DNA of 36,062 bases, taken from positions 1 through 36,062 of the IMG/VR virus record IMGVR_UViG_3300023178_000137, one strand, 5' to 3'. The notes beneath the pieces were generated by a model. That model saw nothing but the letters and a program-made list of their open reading frames with translations. It was not told the origin of the DNA and did not search any database. Position numbers and translations under genes: made by a program. The stretch comes from a virus. Below are positions 1-7,385 of the stretch, in pieces. The number at the start of each line of letters is the position of its first letter. Position 1 is the first letter of the stretch.

Positions 1-68
1 ATGCCACCGCCAAGCATATTATAAATGTAATCAAATATATCTTGTCTTGCTGCTCGTAGGTCCTTCAT
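1..68 (-). CDS. N-terminus of a divergent gene, possibly neck protein gp13 (partial)
   Basis: Only the first 22 codons are in the window, starting MKDLRAARQDIFDYIYNMLG and running off the left edge. The ATG at 68 has a good Shine-Dalgarno (AGGAG) about 8 bases upstream and a late-promoter core (ATAAATA, 92 to 86) just before it, so the start is well supported. The gene is transcribed away from the gp14 gene. In T4-like phages the neighbour of gp14 is usually gp13, and the short helical N-terminus ending in a YNMLGGG-type turn recalls marine gp13 proteins, but 22 residues cannot prove this. The divergent orientation would itself be unusual for gp13/gp14. Confidence 0.6.
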   Translation of the reverse strand, partial: MKDLRAARQDIFDYIYNMLGGG

Positions 69-85
69 AAATATTCTCCTACTTG

Positions 86-92
86 TATTTAT
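86..92 (-). promoter_or_regulatory. late promoter core ATAAATA (leftward)
   Basis: ATAAATA on the minus strand, 18 bases upstream of the ATG at 68. It matches the T4-type late -10 element (TATAAATA; NATAAATA in marine relatives). It forms one arm of a perfect 10-base inverted repeat with the rightward core at 103-109. Confidence 0.6.
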
Positions 93-102
93 TTCTATAG
101 CG

Positions 103-109
103 ATAAATA
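103..109 (+). promoter_or_regulatory. late promoter core ATAAATA (rightward)
   Basis: GATAAATAC on the plus strand, 26 bases upstream of the gp14 start codon. It is the mirror image of the leftward core at 86-92: arms 83-92 and 103-112 are exact reverse complements around a 10-base spacer. Confidence 0.6.
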
Positions 110-134
110 CAATAAATCTTTAAAAGGAATCGTT

Positions 135-1310
135 TTGCCCAGACTAAGTTTATACAAACCCGAACGTGGGAAAGATTATCAGTTTATTGACGATAGAATC
201 TTTGAGATGTTTACTGTTGGTGGGACTGATGTAAATTTACATTTACTGTTAGGAACAACTAATCCAACAGATGAGGATGCTACTGCTACAACACCTCAAT
301 ATGATGAAATGAGTGTAACAAATATTCAAGACTTATTATTTTTAGAAAATAGAGATAGAAAGTATGAAGAAAATATTTATACCATTCGTGGGATTTATAA
401 TTTACAAGATTTAGAATTCAACTTATCCCAGTTTGGTATGTTCCTAAGTAACGACATGCTGTTTCTAACTATTCATATGAATAGTACAGTAAAAACATTG
501 GGTAGAAAAATTGTTATAGGTGATGTTGTAGAACTTCCACATTTGCGAGATGAGTATGCGCTAAATGATTTTCAATATGCTCTTAAAAACTTTTATGTAG
601 TTGAGGATATTACACGCCCAGCAGAAGGATATTCGCCAACTTGGTTTCCGCATTTATATAGACTAAAGCTGAAACAAATAGCAGCAGGGCAAGAATTTAA
701 AGATATTGATGCTGACTCTACTAGAGAAAAAGAACTTGCTATCAACGAAGCTATTGTACAAGATGCTGAAGCAAATGCATTACTGAGTGGTTATGAGACT
801 CAACATTTCTTTACATTACAAGTTAATGCTAACGGAGAGCCTGAACTCGTTAGAGCTGATACAACGATGATTGATGCCAGTACACACAAATTAAGTGGAT
901 CTATTGATCATGTTATGAGAAATCCAGTAAAAGAAGGATACATGGGTTACTTGTTAGGAGACGGAATCCCACCAAATGGATTGCCTTTTGGGTGTGGTAT
1001 ATCATTTCCACCTACAGGTATTGACGGTGATTATTGGTTACGAACAGATATGATTCCTAATAGACTGTTTAGATATGATGGAAAACGTTGGATGAAATTT
1101 GAGGATAATGTGAGAATGACATTGACACCACGTGAAGATAGATATACACAAAAAGGTACATTTATCAATAACACAAATTCTACAGAAATTTGTGGCGAGG
1201 ATATTCCAGAACGGCAAAGTTTGAGTAAGGCATTACGCCCTAAAATAGATATGCCACATTTAGATAACCCTGAGGAATGCGATAGTAATACACCAGGGAG
1301 GCGCAAATAA
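135..1310 (+). CDS. gp14: T4 gp14-like neck (head completion) protein
   Basis: A structural protein of 391 residues that in T4 joins gp13 in the neck, sealing the filled head and forming the tail docking site. The start is TTG, supported by an AAAGGA Shine-Dalgarno 5-6 bases upstream and by the conserved-looking N-terminus PRLSLYKPERGKDYQFID. The middle (about residues 92-190) carries gp14-like elements: an L.QFG turn, NDMLFLTIHMN, a GDVVELP strand and a P.LYRLK element. T4 gp14 is 256 residues; the extra C-terminal part (about 270-391) holds a GDYWLRTD....LFRYDGKRW unit resembling modules in the fibre proteins of this window. The stop codon overlaps the gp15 start (TAATG), so the two are translationally coupled. 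Assignment is by pattern recall and gene context. Confidence 0.75.
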   Translation: MPRLSLYKPERGKDYQFIDDRIFEMFTVGGTDVNLHLLLGTTNPTDEDATATTPQYDEMSVTNIQDLLFLENRDRKYEENIYTIRGIYNLQDLEFNLSQFGMFLSNDMLFLTIHMNSTVKTLGRKIVIGDVVELPHLRDEYALNDFQYALKNFYVVEDITRPAEGYSPTWFPHLYRLKLKQIAAGQEFKDIDADSTREKELAINEAIVQDAEANALLSGYETQHFFTLQVNANGEPELVRADTTMIDASTHKLSGSIDHVMRNPVKEGYMGYLLGDGIPPNGLPFGCGISFPPTGIDGDYWLRTDMIPNRLFRYDGKRWMKFEDNVRMTLTPREDRYTQKGTFINNTNSTEICGEDIPERQSLSKALRPKIDMPHLDNPEECDSNTPGRRK

Positions 1311-2791
1311 TGCAATGGTTTTATGATGCACAGATACGGCGTTATATTTTACAACTAATAAGAATGTTGAGCTATCTTACATATAAAGATGGCGATGGAG
1401 AGCTTATACAAGTTCCTGTAATGTATGGTGATCCATCAAGATCCGCTGCTTTTATAATCAAAGACGGTAGTGAAAATATGGCGCAGTCTGCCCCAAAGAT
1501 TGCTTTGTATATTACAAATTTAGAGATGGATCGTGAGAGATCATCAGATAGTACATTTGTTAGCAAAGTCCAAATTAGAGAGCGAGCTTTTGATAAAGAT
1601 AATCAACAATATTTGCACAAGGAAGGACGTAACTATACTGTAGAGCGTCTTATGCCTACGCCATATAAATTATCAGTCAATGCTGATATATGGACAACTA
1701 ATACAGATCAAAAGTTACAACTAATGGAACAGATTCTAATGCTGTTCAATCCAAGTTTAGAAATACAAACAACAGACAATTTTGTTGATTGGACATCACT
1801 TACTGTCGTAGAGCTAGACTCTATTACATTTAGTAGCCGATCAGTAGGTGGTGGTAGCACAGAAACAGAAATTGATATTGCTACATTAGGGTTTTCAACA
1901 CCAATATTCATATCACCCCCAGCTAAAGTAAAACGATTAAATGTAATTCATAATATTATTACATCTATATTCAATGAGCAACACGGATCTGTTGAGCGTG
2001 GTGAGACTATGCCTGAGATGTTAGCATATGCTTCTAACAGAGCATATTTGTCTGATACAAAAACTCGTCCAGTTATAAATGAGGATGGAACATTAGGTAT
2101 GGCAAGTGAAGGTATGAGAGCATCGCGCCCAGAGCCAAATACAGTAGCTTGGTCCACTACATATAAAAATTATGATTTGTTAGTCCTAAATGATAAACTA
2201 ACATTTATTGATAACAGAGATGAAGGCATACTTCCTTGGCGAGATTATATTAAAGCACACCCTAAAGGTGATTGTTATGAGCCGCATCTAACACAAGTAA
2301 AATTATATCGCAGTGATTTTGAATCTCCACTAGCAGGTTATGTTCATATCAATCCTGACAATGAATATGAGATGCTTGTAGATTGGGATATGGATACATT
2401 ACCAAGCGATACAGTTCTTACAGGACCGTTAGGCGACAATACTAAAATAGATTATATTATAGATCCATTCAAAGTAGATGTTACTAAATTGAATAGAGTT
2501 GGGATGCGGATTCTAATTCTAAATGAGGATATTGGCAATAAAGATAATGAAGATGGTCCGGATGCTTGGAAAAATTATGATGGATCAGATTTTGTTGCTA
2601 GTGCTAATGACATTATTGAGTGGGACGGACAGCGATGGTGGATAGTATTTGATGCTGATTTACATTATAATGATCAGACTGTATATACTACAAATCTAAA
2701 CACTGGCATTCAATACAAATATGATGGAGCTGAATGGCTATTGAGCTATGAGGGAGAATACTCAAATGGAACTTGGGCACTAGTGTATTAA
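1310..2791 (+). CDS. gp15: T4 gp15-like tail sheath stabilizer / tail terminator
   Basis: A protein of 493 residues. The T4 counterpart (272 residues) is a hexameric ring that caps the tail tube and sheath and joins the tail to the neck. The first ~220 residues match the family pattern: WFYDAQIRRYILQL at the N-terminus, an IQVPVMYGDPSR strand, APKIALYI, MPTPYKLSVNADIWTTN, an EQILMLFNP helix and a final strand near FISPPAKVKRLNVI. Residues ~270-493 are an added C-terminal region with two aromatic units, IIEWDGQRWWIVFD and YKYDGAEWLLSYEG, which look like the small W-rich modules of the fibres. The ATG overlaps the gp14 stop and is preceded by GGGAGG. It is followed after 13 bases by the Nudix gene. 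Confidence 0.82.
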   Translation: MQWFYDAQIRRYILQLIRMLSYLTYKDGDGELIQVPVMYGDPSRSAAFIIKDGSENMAQSAPKIALYITNLEMDRERSSDSTFVSKVQIRERAFDKDNQQYLHKEGRNYTVERLMPTPYKLSVNADIWTTNTDQKLQLMEQILMLFNPSLEIQTTDNFVDWTSLTVVELDSITFSSRSVGGGSTETEIDIATLGFSTPIFISPPAKVKRLNVIHNIITSIFNEQHGSVERGETMPEMLAYASNRAYLSDTKTRPVINEDGTLGMASEGMRASRPEPNTVAWSTTYKNYDLLVLNDKLTFIDNRDEGILPWRDYIKAHPKGDCYEPHLTQVKLYRSDFESPLAGYVHINPDNEYEMLVDWDMDTLPSDTVLTGPLGDNTKIDYIIDPFKVDVTKLNRVGMRILILNEDIGNKDNEDGPDAWKNYDGSDFVASANDIIEWDGQRWWIVFDADLHYNDQTVYTTNLNTGIQYKYDGAEWLLSYEGEYSNGTWALVY

Positions 2792-2804
2792 GATAACTAT
2801 TTGT

Positions 2805-3236
2805 ATGAAAAAAGTTATCTGTAGCGGGGCATTATTTTATGCTCTATCATCTAATAGATTCTTATTTTTACATCGAGCTCGCAGTAAGCATTCTGATACA
2901 TGGGGGCTTGTGGGAGGTGTAAATGAGGAAAAAGAAACTCCTTGGAATGCTCTTGAGCGAGAAATTGTAGAAGAAATATCACCTACTGAAATCAAAAAAA
3001 CTATTCCTTTAGAAACTTATGTAAGTAATGATAACTTTTTTACTTTTCATACATATCTTTGTTTAGTTGAAAAAGAATTTATTCCTGTGCTAAATGAAGA
3101 ACATGATGGATATGCTTGGGTAAGTTATAAGAAGTGGCCTCGACCATTACATCAAGGCCTAAAAAATACTCTAAATAATCGTATCAATCAAGTTAAATTA
3201 GATACTGTGATGAATCTAATCAATCTTATTAGTTGA
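2805..3236 (+). CDS. Nudix hydrolase
   Basis: A protein of 143 residues with a Nudix box at residues 38-58: GX5E is G38...E44, followed by the RE.VEE element R52-E57, which supplies the metal-binding glutamates. The usual glycine after EE is replaced by serine, a tolerated variation. The family hydrolyses nucleoside diphosphates linked to another group, such as ADP-ribose, dinucleoside polyphosphates, GDP-mannose or oxidised nucleotides; the substrate cannot be told from sequence. Marine T4-like phages sometimes carry Nudix genes near the neck genes. No clear Shine-Dalgarno precedes the ATG, and translation may depend on gp15. The last 8 bases overlap the end of the convergent fibre gene at 3229, with no terminator between them. 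Confidence 0.88.
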   Translation: MKKVICSGALFYALSSNRFLFLHRARSKHSDTWGLVGGVNEEKETPWNALEREIVEEISPTEIKKTIPLETYVSNDNFFTFHTYLCLVEKEFIPVLNEEHDGYAWVSYKKWPRPLHQGLKNTLNNRINQVKLDTVMNLINLIS

Positions 3237-4296
3237 AGGTGTAAGTTACATCAGTACCAGATTCTTCTCTAACAATACGTGGATCTGGATTTCCTGTATC
3301 AACCATATTTCCATTTTGTGTTAGTGTACCTAAAAAGTCAATACTTCCTGTTACATATAAATCATCTACAACATATGTCATACCACTAGCTGAGTCTAAC
3401 TCTAGGTTTCCAGTAGTTGTGTCAATAGTATTGCCATCAACTATACCAATTTGAAGATTACCAAATGTAAAACCTGCCGCTGAACTACTACTCCAAGTAT
3501 GCATTCCTGCTCCATCAGTGTGTAACAGTTGTCCAGAAGTTCCTTCCATAATATTAAAATCTGCTAGTGTTTGTGGTGGTGTTACAAATGATACTGTACC
3601 GCTGCCATTAGTTGTTAGCACTTGTCCAGTAGTTCCGTCTGTAGTTGGGAATGTATAGTTACCATTAAAATTAACACTGCCCATAACTGTTACAGTACCG
3701 CCTACTGAACTTACTGTTAAGTTTCCTGAGAGTGTGTTTATGTTATTTGTTGTGGTTGCAAGACTATATACATTTCCCCAGGTATTAGTTGTTGCTCCTA
3801 AACTGTAAACAGCACTAATAATAGGTGCAATTGAGCCTGTAATATTTACATTTCCTGATGCAGTTATATTACCAGATGCAGAGTCGAGAATCAAAGTACC
3901 CGAAGTTGTGTCAATCTTTAGGTCGGAATCAACACCAATTCTAATATTACCAAAGGTTCGTGTTGGATCTGCAAAGGACACGGTGCCTGAGCCATCTGTT
4001 TTTAATATCTGCCCAGCAGTTCCATCAGCTCCAGGAAGTTCATAGGAACTGTTGATTTTATATCCTGTTGTGATGAGATCGGCTGCTAATACAACATTCC
4101 CAGTAGCTCCTAATACTAAATCTCCTGAGGAGGTATCAATAGTGTTGTCAGTTGTTACGCCTACTTGAATATTATCTACAGTTTGTTCGCCTGTAGTTTC
4201 AGCAATAACATTCCATACAGTGCCATTATATTCCCAAGTAGTTCCGCCTTCTGAATATTGTTGCCCACTTGAGGGCGATGCGGGAAAACTAATCAT
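3229..4296 (-). CDS. modular tail fibre / adhesin protein
   Basis: A protein of 355 residues and last gene of the minus-strand array. Residues 1-30 are the array's N-terminal module (MISFP.....G..YSEGGTTWEYNGTVWN). It continues with repeated beta-rich units: three copies of the DNIQVGV....ID..SGDL.L.A.GN type, two of DGT.GQ.L.T.GSGTVSF, and a SLGATTNTWGNVY unit of the kind that marks fibre shaft joints in marine T4-like phages. The C-terminus, RIVREESGTDVTYTFN, closely resembles that of the 15260-17530 gene. The start has AAAGGAAGGAG upstream and its own late promoter at 4318-4325. Probably a virion fibre binding the cell surface; ligand unknown. Confidence 0.75.
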   Translation of the reverse strand: MISFPASPSSGQQYSEGGTTWEYNGTVWNVIAETTGEQTVDNIQVGVTTDNTIDTSSGDLVLGATGNVVLAADLITTGYKINSSYELPGADGTAGQILKTDGSGTVSFADPTRTFGNIRIGVDSDLKIDTTSGTLILDSASGNITASGNVNITGSIAPIISAVYSLGATTNTWGNVYSLATTTNNINTLSGNLTVSSVGGTVTVMGSVNFNGNYTFPTTDGTTGQVLTTNGSGTVSFVTPPQTLADFNIMEGTSGQLLHTDGAGMHTWSSSSAAGFTFGNLQIGIVDGNTIDTTTGNLELDSASGMTYVVDDLYVTGSIDFLGTLTQNGNMVDTGNPDPRIVREESGTDVTYTFN

Positions 4297-4317
4297 AGTT
4301 TGCTCCTTCCTTTACAA

Positions 4318-4325
4318 TATTTATC
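4318..4325 (-). promoter_or_regulatory. late promoter GATAAATA
   Basis: GATAAATA on the minus strand, 22 bases upstream of the ATG at 4296. Its first bases are part of the TGA stop of the 4324-5061 gene (TGATAAATA), so stop codon and -10 element are fused. Confidence 0.65.
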
Positions 4326-5061
4326 AGTCTAGGATTTTATTTTTGAGGTGATGTTCTACTACTTCGTTAGGACAGTTGATGTATAAGGCTTCCATCTCAT
4401 CTAGCCAATTGAGTAAGTGTCTAATAGTAGGTGCTTTTCCTGCCTCAAATAATTCCTCAACAGTTTGAATATATTCTAAACAGTGCCGTCTTGCTACTAG
4501 TGGATGGATTCCGCTCCATTCTAAACTCTCTTGGATTCCTCTAGGAATAGTTCCTGTGGCTTGGAATTCCTCAATAGCTCTCCTAAATGCTCCGCGGATT
4601 TTTTCACGCTTATCATTCTCACGAACCATCTCGGGTGGAATTTCATCTGGAAGATTAAAGTTTTTTCGTAGTGCATCAATTTGATCTTGATAGCTTTGTA
4701 ATTCTTCCATTGCGTTACGAATAGCAGTTCTAGAACTTTCAAGTCCTGCTTCAAGTTCCTCTGCTTTTAGTTGTGCCATAGGATCATTGATTTTCATACG
4801 ATATTGTTCTATTCGTAATTCATTTTTCTTATGTCTAAACCAAGTTTCTCGTAAAGCGTTCAAACGGTTTTGTTGTTGCATGGCGCATTGTTGTAACCAT
4901 ACAAGAGGTGTTTGTCCTGAATATTGTAAATCAGCAATAGTTGTTTCTGCGTTTTTAGAAACAATAAGTTCATCAATTTGTTTTTGTACTATAGGCAGGG
5001 TTGCTTCAAGTTTTACAGCGATATCATTTGGTACTTGTCTAATATCAATTTCTGTTGTCAT
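4324..5061 (-). CDS. hypothetical helical / coiled-coil protein
   Basis: A protein of 245 residues that I do not recognise. Unlike its neighbours it is strongly helical and charged: long heptad-like stretches run from about residue 65 to 145 (QNRLNALRETWFRHKKNELR, then an alternating E/L/R helix with SYQDQIDALRK). It ends with a helical domain holding two cysteines (RRHCLEYIQTVEELF and YINCPNEVVEHHLKN). It has no signal peptide, membrane segment or fibre module. An AGAGGA Shine-Dalgarno lies 6 bases before the ATG, and it follows the Kelch-like gene by 11 bases in the same operon. Position and composition fit an assembly chaperone or connector for the adjacent fibres, but that is inference. 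Confidence 0.7.
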   Translation of the reverse strand: MTTEIDIRQVPNDIAVKLEATLPIVQKQIDELIVSKNAETTIADLQYSGQTPLVWLQQCAMQQQNRLNALRETWFRHKKNELRIEQYRMKINDPMAQLKAEELEAGLESSRTAIRNAMEELQSYQDQIDALRKNFNLPDEIPPEMVRENDKREKIRGAFRRAIEEFQATGTIPRGIQESLEWSGIHPLVARRHCLEYIQTVEELFEAGKAPTIRHLLNWLDEMEALYINCPNEVVEHHLKNKILD

Positions 5062-5072
5062 AATCCTCTATA

Positions 5073-6104
5073 TTATATGCCAGAGCTCACAGCTCCTTCA
5101 GTTGAGTTGCTCGCTAGACTGTTACTTGTAGTTATTATTTCTATCATATCCTCGTGACGAATATGGTTTATTCTGCTTATAGCGTCACCGTCACCTATCA
5201 AATCATGTCCGCCAGCGCCCATAATAACATCGCCATTGGAGCAGGTTTGAACTTCCTTTGTGGCTGTTGCTAGTGTTATTGATAAAGTAAGAACATAATC
5301 GTCATATCTTAATTTTCTAATTTGATTCCAATTAGCACTATAATCTGGTTCTTCCCCGCCAACTAGCACAATACAATTTCCTCCAGATGCTCCGTTAACA
5401 TCGTTTCGTGCTGTTAAATATGAATCCATAGAGGATACAAATATAGAAGTAGAGGATGATCCTGCCATACGATATTTTTCATATGATGCTGTGGCAGCTC
5501 CTGCTATAATTCCATCTCTTGCTTCGTCACTCCAACCTTGGCAAACAAAAGCATCTTCTCCATTGCCTGCTACAGTATGATGCCATCGTGCTACTGTAAA
5601 ACTTGGATAAGTTGTTGCTGCTGCCGAGTCATCATTTCTTAGTCTGTCTGGAGCGTTTATTACGGTGAACATTCCCGATCCCGCATTTCTACCACCAAAG
5701 AAATATTGTTCTGTAGCGGTTCCAGTTCCCATCAGTCCAGTTCGTGCTGAGGTTAGATTATTATTTGTAATAGTTACTGATGCTTCTGATGAGATTTGAA
5801 ACTTTTCTACTGCTTGTCTGTATCCACCAGATCCTCTACCCTGTGCTACATATATATTTGTTCCATCAGATGTTGAGCAGTGATGTCTTCTATCTTCAAC
5901 CATAGTAGTTGTTGATGTTGTAACTACCACACTATCATCAAATCTTATTTTTTGTAATGAATCTGTTTGAGAGCCTGGTATTGACGGACGCCCGCCATTG
6001 TATATAGCAACATCAGCACACCCGTGCCCGTCAATTATAACTGCATCAGCTAAATCAGATGTTGTAATATCAAAAAATCCATCGGCAAATATAATGGCTG
6101 CCAT
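5073..6104 (-). CDS. Kelch-like beta-propeller fibre protein
   Basis: A protein of 343 residues made of about six divergent repeats of ~50 residues. Each has a strand ending in GG or a variant (VAIYNGG, QYFFGGRN, IVLVGGEE) and later a basic-aromatic-DD element (KIRFDD, RLRNDD, KLRYDD). This is a Kelch-like propeller pattern without catalytic residues. The N-terminus MAAIIFADGFFDI followed by a DGHG element also occurs in the 13145 gene. An upstream in-frame ATG at 6125 gives a longer frame; I prefer 6104 because GGAGGA lies 8 bases before it and the ATG overlaps the previous stop (TAATG). Coupled to the 6104-7312 gene and followed by the helical 4324 gene. Probably a virion adhesin. Confidence 0.75.
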   Translation of the reverse strand: MAAIIFADGFFDITTSDLADAVIIDGHGCADVAIYNGGRPSIPGSQTDSLQKIRFDDSVVVTTSTTTMVEDRRHHCSTSDGTNIYVAQGRGSGGYRQAVEKFQISSEASVTITNNNLTSARTGLMGTGTATEQYFFGGRNAGSGMFTVINAPDRLRNDDSAAATTYPSFTVARWHHTVAGNGEDAFVCQGWSDEARDGIIAGAATASYEKYRMAGSSSTSIFVSSMDSYLTARNDVNGASGGNCIVLVGGEEPDYSANWNQIRKLRYDDYVLTLSITLATATKEVQTCSNGDVIMGAGGHDLIGDGDAISRINHIRHEDMIEIITTSNSLASNSTEGAVSSGI

Positions 6105-7312
6105 TAGCTTATTCCTCCACCACAAGCGGCTTGTTTTGCTTCTTGTAGTCTTGTAGAAAGTATTTGACAGGCGGCGCTATCATCAAATTTCATTTTTTGT
6201 ATAACATCGTTTCCTATTCCGCTCTGAGAACCAGCAGAAGTCCAACCATTAGATACATACGCACTTCCGTCAGCATAATCTCCTGCGCTTACATGGCCGG
6301 CTGCTCTAGTAGAGGTTCTATATGTTAGAACTGTGGAAGTAGTTGGATCATCATATTTGAATTTCCAAAAGGACCATGTAGAATAACTCACAACATCGCC
6401 ATTATATTCTAGCATAGTTCCATTAGTGATAGCATTATAATTGGCTGTTGTTACTGCAGCAGCATCATCCGCATATCTGTGTTTCTCTCCAGATATTCCA
6501 GTTATGGAATTACTCATTCCTGGAACTCTACCACCTACTCTTAAGTAATCATATTCCTGTCCTACGGTGCTAGCTCTATAATATGTTTGTGACATTGGGT
6601 TTGCTGCAACTGCAACAACATTAGGGTCATCCCATCGATATTTGTCTATATCAGTTTGATAGAGATATCCTCCACTGCCACCAATAAAATCAAATTTTTC
6701 CATTGCTACATTATGAATATCAGTATAATTAGATACTAAATTTCCTGTTGCAGAGCTTTCGATGCCGCTGGTAGTCGTAGCACCATATCCAACTTTCCAA
6801 TTGGTTCTATTAAATGATCCAGACCAATTTGCGGTTCCGTTTGTACGAAAAGCAGCAACATCATAATTTCTTGTAACTGAGGCGGTAGTAGTAAATGCAT
6901 TATCTTCAGCAGGAATAGTACCAACTTTATGAGCCAAATCATCGAATTTGACTTGATCTATATGATCAAGATAATTTGGGATTGGAGTTCCATCTTCATC
7001 AAAGCCCAAGGGTTCTCCTCTTCCTCCCATTACTATTATAGAAATATTTCTTGGATATAGCTGGTGGATATAAGGAAGATTGAGATATTTTAAGGCGCTT
7101 ATATAAACTAATTTATTTGTAGTTGGGCATTTTACTGCGTCTAATACTGCATTAACTGGTTTGCCTTGGGTAATGTCTTGTCCTGCAACTTGAACAGGTC
7201 CTCGATTCATATATGTCGTAAAGTCAGACGAGTTTGCGATTCTTGATAATTGTATTGTTGTTGGGTAAGTTTCTTTTGATTTTACACTAAAAAATCTAAA
7301 TGTCGTTGCCAT
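6104..7312 (-). CDS. Kelch-like beta-propeller fibre protein
   Basis: A protein of 402 residues, first of a coupled Kelch-like pair. Residues 1-90 form a distinct N-terminal domain (MATTFRFFSVKSKETYPTTI..., then LYPRNISIIVMGGRGEP). The rest carries propeller-type repeats marked by QVKFDD, KYRWDD, HRYADD, KFKYDD and KMKFDD, with strands such as YLRVGGRV between. It begins a transcription unit: a late-promoter core lies at 7337-7344 and a perfect hairpin at 7351-7374 separates it from the upstream gene. An AAAGAGAG Shine-Dalgarno precedes the ATG. The stop overlaps the next ATG. It is probably a surface-binding fibre or its partner; no enzyme motif is visible. Confidence 0.73.
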   Translation of the reverse strand: MATTFRFFSVKSKETYPTTIQLSRIANSSDFTTYMNRGPVQVAGQDITQGKPVNAVLDAVKCPTTNKLVYISALKYLNLPYIHQLYPRNISIIVMGGRGEPLGFDEDGTPIPNYLDHIDQVKFDDLAHKVGTIPAEDNAFTTTASVTRNYDVAAFRTNGTANWSGSFNRTNWKVGYGATTTSGIESSATGNLVSNYTDIHNVAMEKFDFIGGSGGYLYQTDIDKYRWDDPNVVAVAANPMSQTYYRASTVGQEYDYLRVGGRVPGMSNSITGISGEKHRYADDAAAVTTANYNAITNGTMLEYNGDVVSYSTWSFWKFKYDDPTTSTVLTYRTSTRAAGHVSAGDYADGSAYVSNGWTSAGSQSGIGNDVIQKMKFDDSAACQILSTRLQEAKQAACGGGIS

Positions 7313-7336
7313 TAGCTCTCTTTAAATATTATAGTG

Positions 7337-7344
7337 TATTTATG
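7337..7344 (-). promoter_or_regulatory. late promoter CATAAATA
   Basis: CATAAATA on the minus strand, 25 bases upstream of the ATG at 7312 and just downstream of the 7351-7374 hairpin, so a terminator-then-promoter boundary. Confidence 0.6.
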
Positions 7345-7350
7345 CAGAAA

Positions 7351-7374
7351 TGTCAAGCTCCAAAGAGCTTGACA
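7351..7374 (-). terminator. terminator-like hairpin
   Basis: A perfect 10-bp inverted repeat, TGTCAAGCTC / GAGCTTGACA, with a 4-base loop, 11 bases after the stop of the 7386 gene. On the minus strand it is followed by TTTCTG, a short T-run, so it is a weak or partial rho-independent terminator. Confidence 0.65.
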
Positions 7375-7385
7375 TATATGGATTA

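Noticed and set aside
67-73. Plus-strand ATAAATA at the start of the leftward gene
   Set aside because: It overlaps the ATG of that gene and a better placed core lies at 103-109.
6105-6125. Longer frame of the 5073 gene from an ATG at 6125
   Set aside because: The ATG at 6104 has GGAGGA at the right distance and overlaps the previous stop; the longer start would place the Shine-Dalgarno inside the gene.
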